Part shown: piece after piece, positions 51,448 to 62,557 of the stretch | How positions within the stretch are numbered: the stretch's first letter is position 1 | Layout of the letters: each line of letters begins with the position of its first letter | Origin: Phascolomyces articulosus | Taxonomy: Eukaryota > Mucoromycota > Mucoromycetes > Mucorales > Lichtheimiaceae | Length of the DNA stretch: 64,000 nt | Assembly (NCBI GenBank): GCA_025677815.1 | Contig: JAIXMP010000013.1 | Span: 1,116,001 to 1,180,000, forward strand | Direction of reading: 5' to 3' | Program-made: the position numbers and the translations under genes | The notes under the pieces: generated by a model | What the model saw: only the letters and a program-made list of their open reading frames with translations | Told to the model about the DNA's origin: nothing | The model's database searches: none

Positions 51448-53305
51448 ATGTTTTGGTCGCGTAGTAACCCTCTTTTTAAAACAAACGATTCTATCATAAC
51501 TTTGGCACTGGTGAGTGCTGAAGCTATCATTATATGTTTCTTGGAAGGGTTTGTGGTTATGAATCACTTGAACTTAGTGAGCAATTGTTCCATGGATCGC
51601 AATGGCGAAGGTAAAAAAAAAAAATTGTTTTGACACGAGAGAAAAGTTATTTTTGTTGACTCAAATAATAATATTTTATTTTTATTTTTTTTTGGTTTCA
51701 GGTGTAAGTGAATCTGATTTAATCTATCATTCACTCTTTATCGTTGCTCAAGTGTTCCAAGTATTACTATGTGTTGACGCTCTTTATCAAAAGAATACGG
51801 GTAAGAAGTATTCATATATATATATATGCTATAAAGTGGGCTTAGATTGCATAATATATTTTTATATATGCTAAGCAAAAAAATCATCATCTGACGAACA
51901 CTTTTTACTCATCTCCTATTCTAAAAAACAAAAATGAATTAGCTCAATTGATTACTTTGGTGGCATTTGGATTTCTTGTTGTTGGTAAGTTTTTAATATA
52001 TTATGATTGACACTGTATATCATAAGATCACTCATCATTAAAATATCCTTTTATAGTGTAAGCCAAATAGATCAAAAAAAAAGTTTTGTGATTGTTTGAC
52101 AAAATCCTATTTTTGGGTATAACTCTAATATTTTTTTTTTTTTAGCTATGGTGGGATTCAGCTTGAACAACATATGATTCTTGAAGAAGTTGGATGGTAA
52201 ATTGTTCAAAAAAGAAAAAAAATATATATCATGGATAAAATGTGTGATTGAATCAATCATATACTAAAAAAATAGAGGATAATATTTAAAGTGGTGAAAT
52301 AGAACTTTGGAATCCTGTTGAAGCGCGCTGGCCAGATACAGAAGCAGGACAACAAGCAGCCATTTCATATTATCGAAGCAAGATGCTTCCACTTGAATAT
52401 ACCATTATTGCATTAATTCCAAGTTTCTTTTTAGTGATTGGATTTTTTGCTTGGAGATTGCGAAAGGAGTTTGCATGGGATAATTATCGAAACTTTTCAG
52501 CCGATATGAGGTAATAATATTACAAAAAGAGTCTTTTCCTTTGAGCCTGTGTAACTTTAACCAAAAGGATGAATCGGATTATTTGGAGGGGGAAAGTTTC
52601 ACTTACCCATTATTCTCTCTCTCTCTATTGAATAGGATCCGCAATGCATTGATTATTACCAGTGTTTTATTAACACTTTTAAAACTTGATTTTTATTTTG
52701 TTTTCTCGTATGCAGCTCAATTAATTCCATCACAAAAACTTCAATATGATGAAACCATAGCAGAAACGATTCTTGTCTTTATATTAGGAGCCCTGGGATT
52801 AAGTGTGGCTATGCTTGCTGTGTATCGTGAAAACATGATTATGATGGGTTCCTTTATCCTGGGTTGTGTTGCTGCCTTTGCTTACTTGTTATACACACTT
52901 GTCCGAATTACAATTCCGCGAACCGGTCCCCTGGATCCATACCAATTTACCCGTCGATTCTTGATCTTTACCGTCGTAGTCACTATGGCTTTGACACTCC
53001 TTACCATGTCTGTGGCTATCAAAGCCTTTTTGAATCTAAAGAATGGTATTCGAATCTTTTCTCATAAATCGGCACAAAAAGATAATCAAAAACATCATAC
53101 TGGATTACCCATCGATCAATCTTCTTCCATTGATGAGATGGAAATGGGCGATCAACAACATTCTCAACAAGGATTTATTAAACAGGACAAGACTTTATTG
53201 GAAGGACACAGTGATGATAATGGTTATCAATATCAAGATGGAAATAATAATCATGCATCTTCAAGAAGGCATCCTCCTAATGATGATATGTGGACAATTG
53301 AATAA
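51448..53305 (+). CDS. UPF0658 family Golgi membrane protein
   Basis: Fungal multi-pass membrane protein family placed in the Golgi in fission yeast; molecular role unknown. Six exons: 51448-51610, about 51703-51799, about 51943-51984, 52146-52196, 52292-52511 and 52637-53305. The start [15 protein letters not shown] is followed by a first membrane segment ([19 protein letters not shown]). Further segments are [98 protein letters not shown] and [20 protein letters not shown], giving at least seven. The C-terminal tail is long, polar and rich in His/Gln/Asp. The third exon's consensus donor (GTAAGT at 51985) leaves the following exon one base out of phase, so either a different donor is used or there is a defect there. 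Confidence 0.8.
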
Positions 53306-55254
53306 GTGATGATTATGATTATTCGTATTTTTTTTTTTTTTACTCAAAAGCAATTTTCTATACAAGTAATATCATATCAGAATCGTATGGAAGGTTGTTC
53401 CTGTTCTTATTATTTATGTTATTATAGCTTCATTTCTTATATATACATATTATTATTATTATTACATTATTATTAGTATTAGTATTAATATTTGATTCTG
53501 TTCCTTTTTTTCTTCACTCTTCCAATATATATATACATTATGTACTTACCTATGTAAACCATATCAAAAAAAAGTATTAAATGGATTGCTTTGTGTTCTA
53601 TTATTTGTTTTTATGGATGTTTCAAAAAAGGAAAAGTTCTTTTTATGTTACTCTTCGCATTACCAAATATATACATAAAACCATGTACGATCCATTTAAT
53701 TATTGGACAACAAAGTAATAATTTATAAGGTTACGTAAACAAAGATGCAGTGTGATCTTTGCATGATGCATCTTATTCAATGATATACTATTATTATTAT
53801 TGCCATGGAGGATAGATATATTCATCTATAAATGGTACCATAAATAATCAAGAATCGTTTATCTTCATCACATTTTTTTGAATATAATTTAAAATAGTGT
53901 GGAAAATTCAAAAAGAAAAGTCCATATAATGGATCGCTTGACTTTTTTTTTTTTCATGCAATTAACTCAGAAGAAAGAGTTTCATTGATTTATAAGATTA
54001 ACCATCAAGGACAAAAAGGAAAGTTTTAACATCTTCTTGTTCTCCTATAATAATAATAATAATGGATATTTAGGAATCCTTGTGTATTTGAACAATGGTG
54101 AGCAATAGATTGCTGTTATTGTATTATGGAATAAAAAAATACAATATACACATATGTAAAAAGGATCGATAACGCGTAATTTTCTCCTTTGCTTTTTTAT
54201 TCTTCTCAGAGACATGTTGAATGTTGAATTCTTCTTATGGAACTATGATCATATATAAGGAAAGTAAAAAAAAAAAAAAAAAAAAAAAACTTTAAAAAAC
54301 TTTAAAAAACCCTAAAGGAGATAATGACAGAAGGAAGAGTAAACCGTTGCTCCGCTCCCGAGAACTACTACTATTACAAGCATCTTTAATTTTAAACTTG
54401 TCCACATAAGTAAACAAGACAGATTGATAATATATTCATGTAATTACTAGATAGTATATCTTATATAAAGTAGCACATATTGCGTCATATTCCACACATG
54501 ATCAAATGAATTCACTTCATCGTAAAAATAGCAAAATAATATATGAATAAAGACTGTTGTTTTTTGTTTGTTTGTTTACTTTCTCTGAAAGTGTAACCGA
54601 GAAATCTGTTTATATTATTTGTATAGTTTCTTTAAACCCCTTCTCTTCATCCTTTTCCTTCTTACTCTCCACAGTTATAATCATTTTCTACTTGAAAATA
54701 AATAAAAATTAGTCTCTCCTTGTATGGTACCTCCTTCCTTTTTACTACGACGTGGATCTTAAAGTAAAACAATAGAATGTATCGTTCAGTCCTGCTAAAG
54801 ATTACTAAGTTTGGCTGCTGGACATGAAGTTTAGCTCCCCTGCTTTTTCACTTTCCATAATTGCAAAAAAAAAAAAAAAAAAATGGGTAGAACACCTTTA
54901 TGCAGCCAAGTTTCACAAAAGATACACCCCATCTAGTTTAATTCTTTAGTATACAATCTACAAAAAAGTAAGTGTCTTGGATAAATATCAATTTTATGAC
55001 CATCATTAAAATGTGGGTTCATCATGCTTCGCTTTTTTAAAAAAAATACAGAGGAAAGGGAACCTTCTTTTTTTGGGGGGAGTGATCAAAAAAAAAAAAA
55101 AAAAGTCACCCGGTAGGTTGAATGGATGATGAATTGAGGGGAATTGATCGGATTGGTTGTTAAAATAAAAACGCGTATCCAATTTTAGTTGTATTTGCTG
55201 GGTTCTTTTTTTACTTCTTATTTTATTTCATTTTCTTTCTTTCTTTTTTTTTTT
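53306..55254. other. Long AT-rich intergenic region
   Basis: No gene supported. It holds (TTA)n-like runs near 53450, poly(A) runs at about 54267-54289 and 54866-54882, single ACGCGT sites at about 54172 and 55171, and a T-rich leader just before the PX gene. Confidence 0.55.
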
Positions 55255-56752
55255 ATGGATTACCAAAAGCGCCTGACCGAACTTTTGGAATTATGCCAAG
55301 AAGCATGGGTCAATTTGAGACAACAGCAACAGTATCTTTCTAATACCACATTACAACATTCGGCTCAAGATCTGCATCTTGGTATTAAACAACTTGTACA
55401 GCTTCAAGATGCTTTAGACGATAATGATTCTAATAGCGACGATCCCGAATGGCGGATGCATGCTGATAATATTATGGATAATGTTCGAGAACGTCTTCAA
55501 TACGCCATGAGTGGTAAGAAAATATTATTGTTCTTTTTTTTTCAATGAAAATAGAATGCAAGTTTTTTTTATAAAACTAATTCCATATTTTATAATATAT
55601 AAAAAAAAACAATAAAAAAATAAAATAAAAAAAGATCGTGCATGTAGTAATAATTGTGAACCAGCACCAACAAACGTTCAATCATCTGCATCCACACCAA
55701 TTATGGCAACTAGCTCATCGACATCCACGTTCGGAACTACACCATCACTTTTATCAGGCGAGCGACATAGTAGTAGTGCATCCTCTACATCATCTATTAT
55801 TAATACAAGTATACCCGAAGAACACGGAGATATGGATGAGGATGAATATGAAGAGAATAGTAAATTACAACGAACGTTTGGTCGACGATCGATTATTGTC
55901 GAAGATTGGAAATTACCACCTTCCCCTCCTCCTTCTACTTCTAGTACTCGAAGAATTCCAAAACTATTTAAAGGTTTAAAATCCACTCGGTCCACGCCGT
56001 TACCTGGAACATCACAGATTAGTTTATTTAATTGTGATGATAATAATGAACGTCGCGAATTATTTGCATCAGATGCTATTGTCAATCATCCATTACGAAT
56101 AGGTGTTGGGTAAATTTATTATCTTCTCCTTCCTCTTTCCTCCTCTCCCCCCAAAACACTCACTTCTCCTCCGTCCCCGTCCCCCTTTTCAAAACTGTTA
56201 AGGAAACATTTTTACATATTTTTACCAAATTTGTTAAACCGCTAATCACTTTTTTATATAAAATATATATCCCTTAGTTACGGAAGTTATATTTGTTATA
56301 ATTGTACAGTACTAAGTGATAAGGTAAATTAAATTTTAAAAAAAGTCATCCTATATTATTATTACTCTCATTTTGAGAAATAAATGATTAATATATATAT
56401 TATTATTATTAGGGTCCACCTATATCTGTTCGTAAACGATATTCTGATTTTGTTGACTTACGAGATGAATTGGTAAAACGATACCCAAGACTTAAAACAA
56501 GTATACCCAAACTACCTCCAAAAAAGGTTGTAGGTAATGTATCATCTTCATACATAATATATTTTAGAATGTACCACAAAATTTATATTAGATAGAGATA
56601 ATTTAATAAGAATGTAATTATATTTGACAGGCAAATTTACACCATCGTTCGTTGAACAAAGACGTCGAGATTTGGAATATTTTTTCAAATATGTAGTTTT
56701 GCATCCAACTATAGGAAACAGTGCCACTATCACTCATTGGATAGCACCTTAA
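55255..56752 (+). CDS. PX-domain protein
   Basis: Five exons encode a phosphoinositide-binding protein of about 325 residues. The N-terminus is helical (MDYQKRLTELLELCQEAWVN), then comes a long Ser/Thr/Pro-rich linker with an acidic patch (DMDEDEYEEN). The PX domain is C-terminal, split over exons: IGVG, YGSYICYNCTVLSDK, then PPISVRKRYSDFVDLRDELV, and PKLPPKKVVGKFTPSFVEQR followed by DLEYFFKYVVLHP. RKRYSDF and PKLPPKK are the classical 3-phosphoinositide-contact and proline-loop motifs. It ends THWIAP. A PX domain alone at the C-terminus recalls Ypt35-like proteins acting on endosomes or vacuoles. That identity is a guess; the PX call is firm. Confidence 0.85.
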
Positions 56753-57165
56753 AATATTACTTGTAACTTACATCTATATTTTATATATATATATATATAC
56801 TTTCCTTTCTTATTATTCGTATCACTATTATTATTATTATTATTATTATTCTATTATTTTTATTCGTTATAGTAGTCTATAGTCATAGACTCTATTATTG
56901 GATCTTTTTATATTTCAATCACACAAATAGTTCATCACCATATAATCCCTTTTTCACGTACCCTTTATCCTTCAAAGATTATGTGATAGTAAATATTTAT
57001 ATATCTTTTTTTTTTGTATGTATATATATTGTATGTGACATTACGTATGTGCTTTGTGTGTGGGGGAAGTTTTTTGTTTTCTGTACATTTCTGCTAATTA
57101 TTTATCATATATCTTTTTTTTCTTAAATTATATATTGTATAAACATTTGATATATAAATAATATA
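56753..57165. other. Convergent 3' region
   Basis: Lies between the stops of the PX gene and the rhomboid gene. It contains (TTA)n (about 56826-56856) and TA runs. No gene is seen. Confidence 0.6.
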
Positions 57166-59097
57166 TTACATATCACACCAATTATTAACAGGGAGACATG
57201 ACAGGTATTTGCATCCAGGACAAATCTATATAGAATATTGGGTGTTAGAATTATTTATCATAATTATTGTTAGAAGATTCTATATATATATAATTACCTG
57301 AGATGGATCGCTTGCTTTATAAAATGCATTAATGGTAACGGCAAATAGGATGATGAGAATAACAAAGGCTGCAGCCCGAATACCCCATGTGATCATCTTC
57401 CCTTTCTTTGCCATATTGGGACGCATAGGTGCTATTAATGCACCCATCACAATGCCAATGACAAATCCTCCTATATATAATACATTACAAAATGGAGTTT
57501 AGTACCCAAAAAAAAAAAATAGCGTGATGAAGAAGGCAAGGAAAAAAAGAAATAATCATTTTGGTTACCTAAATGACAGAAATTATCTAGACCAGGGAGT
57601 AACCCAAGTACCAAAGAAATAATGGTAACTATTAAGAGTTTAAGCAATTCCCGAACAGGTTGATGAATGGTTTTCCAATTAACAATCACATCAATAAACA
57701 TGTATCCAATTAATCCAAAAAGTGCACCTGAACAACCCATACTAGCTATCCATATGAAAATAAATAAAAAGGTGTTAATACCACATTCAATAGCATGATG
57801 CACACACACTCTCTCTCTCCAACATCTAATTTTGTTTTTGAGATTCTAAACAGATAAAAAGAAAGAAAATATATATATATATATATACCTGTTGTTGATT
57901 GTGACATGATAGAACTCAATACAAAACCCCAAATACCAGAAGCCATGTAGAGAAGAATATATCTTGGAGCACCAAGTACACATTCCAGATCTGCACCTAA
58001 TCTTAAATGACATAACATGTTCATGATATAATGTACAATACCAGCATGTAAAAAGATAGGTGTAATAAATCGAAATGATTGATCAGGTTCACTTCCTCCA
58101 AATCCACCAAAACCACACATTTCTTCCACAGTACATGTTTCTGATTCATGAAAACAATTTTGAAATGGTGTTGTAGGTGTAAATTCTGGAATAGAACGCA
58201 TACAAGGTGTGAATCTTGCACCCATATTGATCAATACCTAAAAAAAAATCATGCCATTCGTCCCCGATCCCTTTTTTCTTTAATACGATTGGATAAAGGA
58301 CGATAATAATAAATATATATAAAAAAGAAAAAACATACAGGAAAACTTGGACCGATCATTGGATTAAATGTTGGACTTGTTGCAATAACACTTCCCGTCA
58401 TTTGAGAGTTTTTTACAAATTCCACAATTAAAACAATCAACATGGCTAAACCTGATAACCAACTAAACCATGGACGACGTACTGGACCCAATAATAAACG
58501 CATACCCAAATTTCTTTTATCAGCAGGATCCATAGGTTGCTGCAAATAAGGAGGATAAGAGGTACCACCTGTTTGAGGGGAAGGATGATGTTGTGGTTGT
58601 GAAGGTAAAGCCTTATTTTGATGAGGATCTTCATCTGCAGATTCAAGACGCATAAATCCATCTGAACGTAAAGAAGATTTAGCAGCATTACCATAATATG
58701 CAGGTTCATTGGTATTTGTATTTGTATTTCGATATAAATCATGACCCATATCTTCTACCGCGGTCTTTTCTCCGGCGTCATTCTTGTTGTTATAAAAAGT
58801 GTCTGCTCCAAAGTTTCGAGGATTGGCGGATGAATATTCACTAGTGGTTGATGATACATGCATAGGCATGGGAGGTGGTACTGGGGATGGATAACCTGTT
58901 GATGATTCAGCATAAAGAGGAGATGGAATGATGGAAGGTGATTTTGCAGCAAATTGTACATGAGGGGATCCGGTTGTATCGTGCAAAGGAATATCCGTTG
59001 CTGTACCGGGATCATCCCAGTTTCTTCGTGATGTAGGTGGTGGTGAATGAAGATATTGTGCAGCAAATCCTGGATTCACGTTTTGATCACGATCCAT
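57166..59097 (-). CDS. Rhomboid-family intramembrane serine protease
   Basis: About five exons give roughly 520 residues. A long cytosolic Pro/Ser-rich N-terminus precedes the first membrane segment (WLSGLAMLIVLIVEFV). A Cys-rich loop (CFHESETCTVEEMCGFGGFG) follows. The rhomboid core has ITPIFLHAGIVHYIMNMLCH, YILLYMASGIWGFVLSSIM, the catalytic Ser motif SMGCSGALFGLIGYMFIDV and the catalytic His in LDNFCHLGGFVIGIVMGAL. Both catalytic residues (GxSG Ser, and His before GG) are present, so the enzyme looks active. A last small exon (near 57231-57166) encodes ICPGCKYLSCLPVNNWCDM, the CxxCKYLSCLP tail found in fungal rhomboids. Substrates are unknown. The start at 59097 follows a poly(T)/(A) leader. 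Confidence 0.92.
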
Positions 59098-59556
59098 ATT
59101 ATTATTATTTTTTTTGAAAAAAAAAAAAAATAAAGTAGAAAACAAGTTAAAAAAGGAACAGGTTCAAAAAAAATAAAAAAGGAGACACAAGAAAATTCTT
59201 GGCGATCTTAATTTAGAGACTAAAAAATCAGCCTCATAGGAAAAATTGAATGTGGTTATTTGGAACTAAATATCTATTATGTCTTTAGTGAAAGCCATGG
59301 TCGATATTTCATAAACGATGATGAAAAACAATAAGTTAATTTATTAAATAAATTATAATTTCTAAAATAAACATGACCCCGAGGATTACTTGGTAACTCT
59401 CTCTCTCTCTCTCTTTCTTTCTCTTTCTCTAGTCAGTATTGTAATCTTTATACATAATGGCTGATGGTTACACAAAAGATGGGTTCAAACAAAAATAAAA
59501 CACAAATATCTATACATAGAATCATTCTCCTATTACTTATTGTCGTGTTTGTAGTA
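59098..59556. other. Intergenic region between rhomboid gene and TIR element
   Basis: 5' region of the rhomboid gene, containing A/T runs and a (CT)n tract at about 59399-59412. No gene seen. Confidence 0.6.
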
Positions 59557-59744
59557 TCCAAGGTTTTAAGACACACACTTAAAATCACTATGGCGCAGGT
59601 AAAAAAAAAATTATCCTGATTTTGGAAATTTGCAAGTCGCACTATTCAAAAAATTGTAAATCGCGTAACAACTTTTAATTCAAGTCAAGAAAATAAAAAA
59701 AAATGAACTCCTAGTAGCAATCTTACTCCCAATACTTCATTTCT
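59557..59744 (+). repeat. Left terminal inverted repeat
   Basis: About 188 bp. The outer 78 bp match the right end almost perfectly. Relative to the right copy it lacks an inner stretch of about 60-80 bp containing GCGACT motifs. It keeps one intact AGTCGC (59635-59640) plus degenerate versions. Confidence 0.85.
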
Positions 59745-59750
59745 GTTGCC

Positions 59751-59820
59751 ATGGCAAGTCAATCTTCACAAACTGCAACTAATCTCAACACAGAAGAGCG
59801 TGAGAAACTCAAACTTCCAA
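59751..59820 (+). other. Possible short first exon inside the TIR element
   Basis: Directly after the left TIR an ATG opens a short coding-like frame, MASQSSQTATNLNTEEREKL, ending at a GTAAAT donor-like site (59820). It could be the first exon of an element gene. No following exon was identified, so the call is weak. Confidence 0.3.
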
Positions 59821-60077
59821 GTAAATATATTATAATTCCTGCTAAACAATTGTTATATGAATTTTTTTTTTTTTTTAACGATAAATAAATCCGTTGGAGT
59901 GGTCAACGGAATTTAGTTTAGTCTTATTTTATGTATTATTGCCACTTCCTTTTTTATTTCTTTTTCTTTTTTATTCCTTATCTGTAAAACTATATTGACC
60001 CCTCGAAAGTATGTATATGACGGAAATGCTCAAAAGTCGTATCAAAAAAACACATTATTTATTGAATAAATAGCTTG

Positions 60078-60461
60078 ATTGTTCATAGTTTTTATATTGT
60101 TCTCGGACTACCATATCATTGGTGCCTTCTGGCGGAAACAGTTGAAAACATCTGCATAATAAGTCGATAAAAAAGCAACAAATAGCACTTCATCGCGTAT
60201 TTCAACAACTATAGTACCATCGTCAACATATATAAGATCATTTTTTTTATTGTTCATGGTTTTTATATTGTTCGCGGACTGCCATATCACTTCTTTTCTA
60301 CCACAGATTTTTTTTGGAACCCAATTGGTCATCTCACCAATCTTGTTCAAAATAGCCCATCGATCACTAACCACACAGGGAACCACGCTCTTGCTTCTGA
60401 CGTTACTTTGATGCCCGAGCATGTTCTTCCCAGTACTGTGACAGAAACAGTACTTTAACAA
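60078..60461 (-). pseudogene. Element-borne coding fragment with a duplicated module
   Basis: Open frame with MLKYCFCHSTGKNMLGHQSN, SDRWAILNKIGEMTNWVPKK and VIWQSANNIKTMNN, then VDDGTIVVEIRDEVLFVAFL and CFRQKAPMIW, ending in TAG. The sequence continues past the stop in frame with a second copy of the IW-x-S-x-NNIKTMNN module. The two copies (60078-60120 and 60249-60291) share about 39 of 43 bases and are spaced 171 bp, exactly 57 codons. I recognise no family. It may be part of an element-encoded protein or a captured host fragment. Confidence 0.45.
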
Positions 60462-60707
60462 ACAGGTCGATCAAATATGGTAAAAAAAACATTATGTAAA
60501 GGGTGTAATAAATAAAAGCAAACATTTACTTCAGTATCACTTTTATAGACTGCAAAAAGTAAACAGATCATTAATAAATTTTGCAAGTCGACACATACAA
60601 TCGCGCAAAGTTCTATTGATTACAACGCACAAAAGGTATAAAAAAAAGGCGGCTCTCGCAATTTATATTAACCTCCATTGTTTGTTTAGAAACGATTTCA
60701 AGGAAAA

Positions 60708-60902
60708 ATGGCTAAAGAGGTCGTAGACGACATGGAGAATAGTCGTTCTAAACGATTGCGTGCGAAACACATCAATGAGGAAGAAAGCGACACTGATATC
60801 ATCGAGGGCGATAGCAGCGAAGATAAGGACGATCTTTGGATCGGTTGGAAAAAGCTATTGAAGGGCTTACAAGATCGTGTTACACTTCCATGTTTAAGGT
60901 AA
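60708..60902 (+). other. Short acidic/basic open frame inside the TIR element
   Basis: An ATG in good context (AAAATGG) opens a frame with a basic patch (SRSKRLRAKHINEEESDTD) and an acidic stretch (GDSSEDKDD), then WIGWKKLLKGLQDRVTLPCL. An AG/GTAACT donor-like site overlaps the stop, so this could be a first exon. Function is unknown. Confidence 0.35.
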
Positions 60903-60957
60903 CTCAAATTCAAGACCCTTTTTCTTTTCAAAAACTTACAAGACGTGCATTCGACTT

Positions 60958-61350
60958 TTAGTGCCCTTTCAATTGCTTATGCAAATCAACTACATCCAAG
61001 GCTGCAGCCACAAAGTTAAAGTAATAATCAGTGATAGTACCATCTTTACCTTTACTGGTAGCTGGTGCAGCAGCTCCTTCGACTTTTCTTTTCTTAGAAG
61101 GGCTCGGTTCTCTTTGGGCGCCTTACGCTTATATTGACAACACCATAGGAGGCGATGGCACCAAGAATTGTAATATTGTTAGCTCTTGCTTTTTGGGACA
61201 GTTACAATGGCTCGTGCGCCTTTTTTGGCCCAAGCTATGGAGCGGTTCATATTTATATTAAAACCAGATTCGTCTATGAAGACACAGTTACCCCTGTAGT
61301 TCATATCTGTTTGCTTCCACCAGCGCTGAACCCATTCTTTTCAACAGCGT
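60958..61350 (-). pseudogene. Tc1/mariner-IS630-like DDE transposase fragment, frameshifted
   Basis: Read on the minus strand, the pieces are RWWKQTDMNYRGNCVFIDES, GFNINMNRSIAWAKKGARAI, then in a second frame NNITILGAIASYGVVNISVR, and in a third KKRKVEGAAAPATSKGKDGT through DYYFNFVAAALDVVDLHKQL and KGH, then a stop. CVFIDESGF contains the first catalytic Asp, and WAKKG and ITILGAI are family-typical. Two frame changes are visible. The part with the second Asp (expected in a MDNAPIH-like motif) and the Glu is missing, so this is inactive. Confidence 0.75.
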
Positions 61351-61745
61351 AAAACAAAAGTGATAACAGAAATCAAGATATTCCTTGTGTAAAAAAATGT
61401 CTCTGCGCCCCAAAACATGATTTTTTCATATTGTATTAATAATAATGATAATAAGTTATTCAATTGATAAATTGATTTAATACTTTATATTAAGGACACA
61501 AATGGATATCAAGAATGGCTTAAATTTGCTTGAGAAGACTCAACTTAAAACGTTTTTTTTTTGTATGAAATCAACTTCAATCATTGGTGCCACAATTTCG
61601 TTCAGTAGCTCAATTTGGAAAATATGGCCCATATTCAAAATCATAGCCCATTATATTTTGCATGGTCGAATTTAGTTTCCAACGCTGTAAGTGGGCTTTA
61701 CAACATACAGAACTCAGATTGGTTGAAACTTTGGCCAACTGATAT

Positions 61746-62015
61746 AGAAATGAAGTATTGGGAGTAAGATTGCTACTAGTAGTTCAAGTATTATGATTTG
61801 TATTTTCCTAATGTGCGACTAAATTGTTTTCAATTATGCGACTTCATTTTTTATTTTTATTTTCTCGACTTGAATTAAAGTTGTTATGCGACTTACAATT
61901 TTTGAATAGTGCGACTTGCAGTTTTTGCAATAATGCGACTCAAATTTCCAAAATCAGGATAATTTTTTTTTTACCTGCGCCATAGTGATTTTAAGTGTGT
62001 GTCTTAAAACCTGGA
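61746..62015 (-). repeat. Right terminal inverted repeat with five GCGACT motifs
   Basis: About 270 bp, reverse complementary to the left end. GCGACT occurs at 61815-61820, 61838-61843, 61888-61893, 61911-61916 and 61935-61940, with a TCGACT variant near 61865. Spacing is about 23-27 bp between neighbours. Such evenly spaced subterminal repeats often serve as transposase binding sites. Confidence 0.85.
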
Positions 62016-62557
62016 AAAATTGTAAAATTCAGTACTTTTTAAAGAAGATTGCAATACAGCAATACGATTACTATCGGGTTTTTATAAAGGTTATTATAAA
62101 CTAAACTTATCATAGGAAGCATGATAGCAAGAGAATTTGTCAACTGATTCAACTATAATAATAATTACAAAACACATGATGATAATGGAATCAGATCTTT
62201 TTATACTTTTCTTATCAAATTTTACCTTGATAGTATAATAATAATAATAATAATAAATTATGTAACAATTAATATTGAATAGAAGCAAGAAGAAGCCTTT
62301 GTTTCATAACCAAAAAGAAACTAATCATAAATAATAGGTCTATTTATTGTTATGGTACTAATTTAAGTATATAATTAAAGTCTGTGGAAACTAAAAAGGA
62401 AATGATGACCTTTGTGTAACTCATATCCTTGCTCTGTGCTTTTTTTCTTTTTCTTTTTCCTTCTCTCTCTCTCTCTCTTTTTACAATAAATAGGTCGGTC
62501 TTTTTTTTTTAACACACAGCCTACCAAACTTCCTGCAACTTTGTGCTTTTTATAATA
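62016..62557. other. Intergenic region between the TIR element and the HTH-Myb gene
   Basis: AT-rich, with an (ATA)n run near 62232-62255 and a pyrimidine-rich promoter-like tract (about 62438-62480, including CT repeats) before the ATG at 62558. Confidence 0.55.

Larger units (their letters stand above)
59557..62015. mobile_element. 2.46-kb long-TIR element with Tc1/IS630-like transposase fragment
   Basis: Both ends carry the same sequence in opposite orientation, beginning AGGTTTTAAGACACACACTT and running through TATGGCGCAGGT and TTATCCTGATTTTGGAAATT. The inner part contains a shared block, AGTAGCAATCTTACTCCC followed by AATACTTCATTTCT. The interior holds a minus-strand DDE transposase fragment and several coding-like frames. 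Extra subterminal GCGACT copies occur on the right. The structure is a DNA transposon or a deletion derivative of one. I could not read a clean target-site duplication, so the outermost bases are uncertain by a few nucleotides. Confidence 0.85.
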
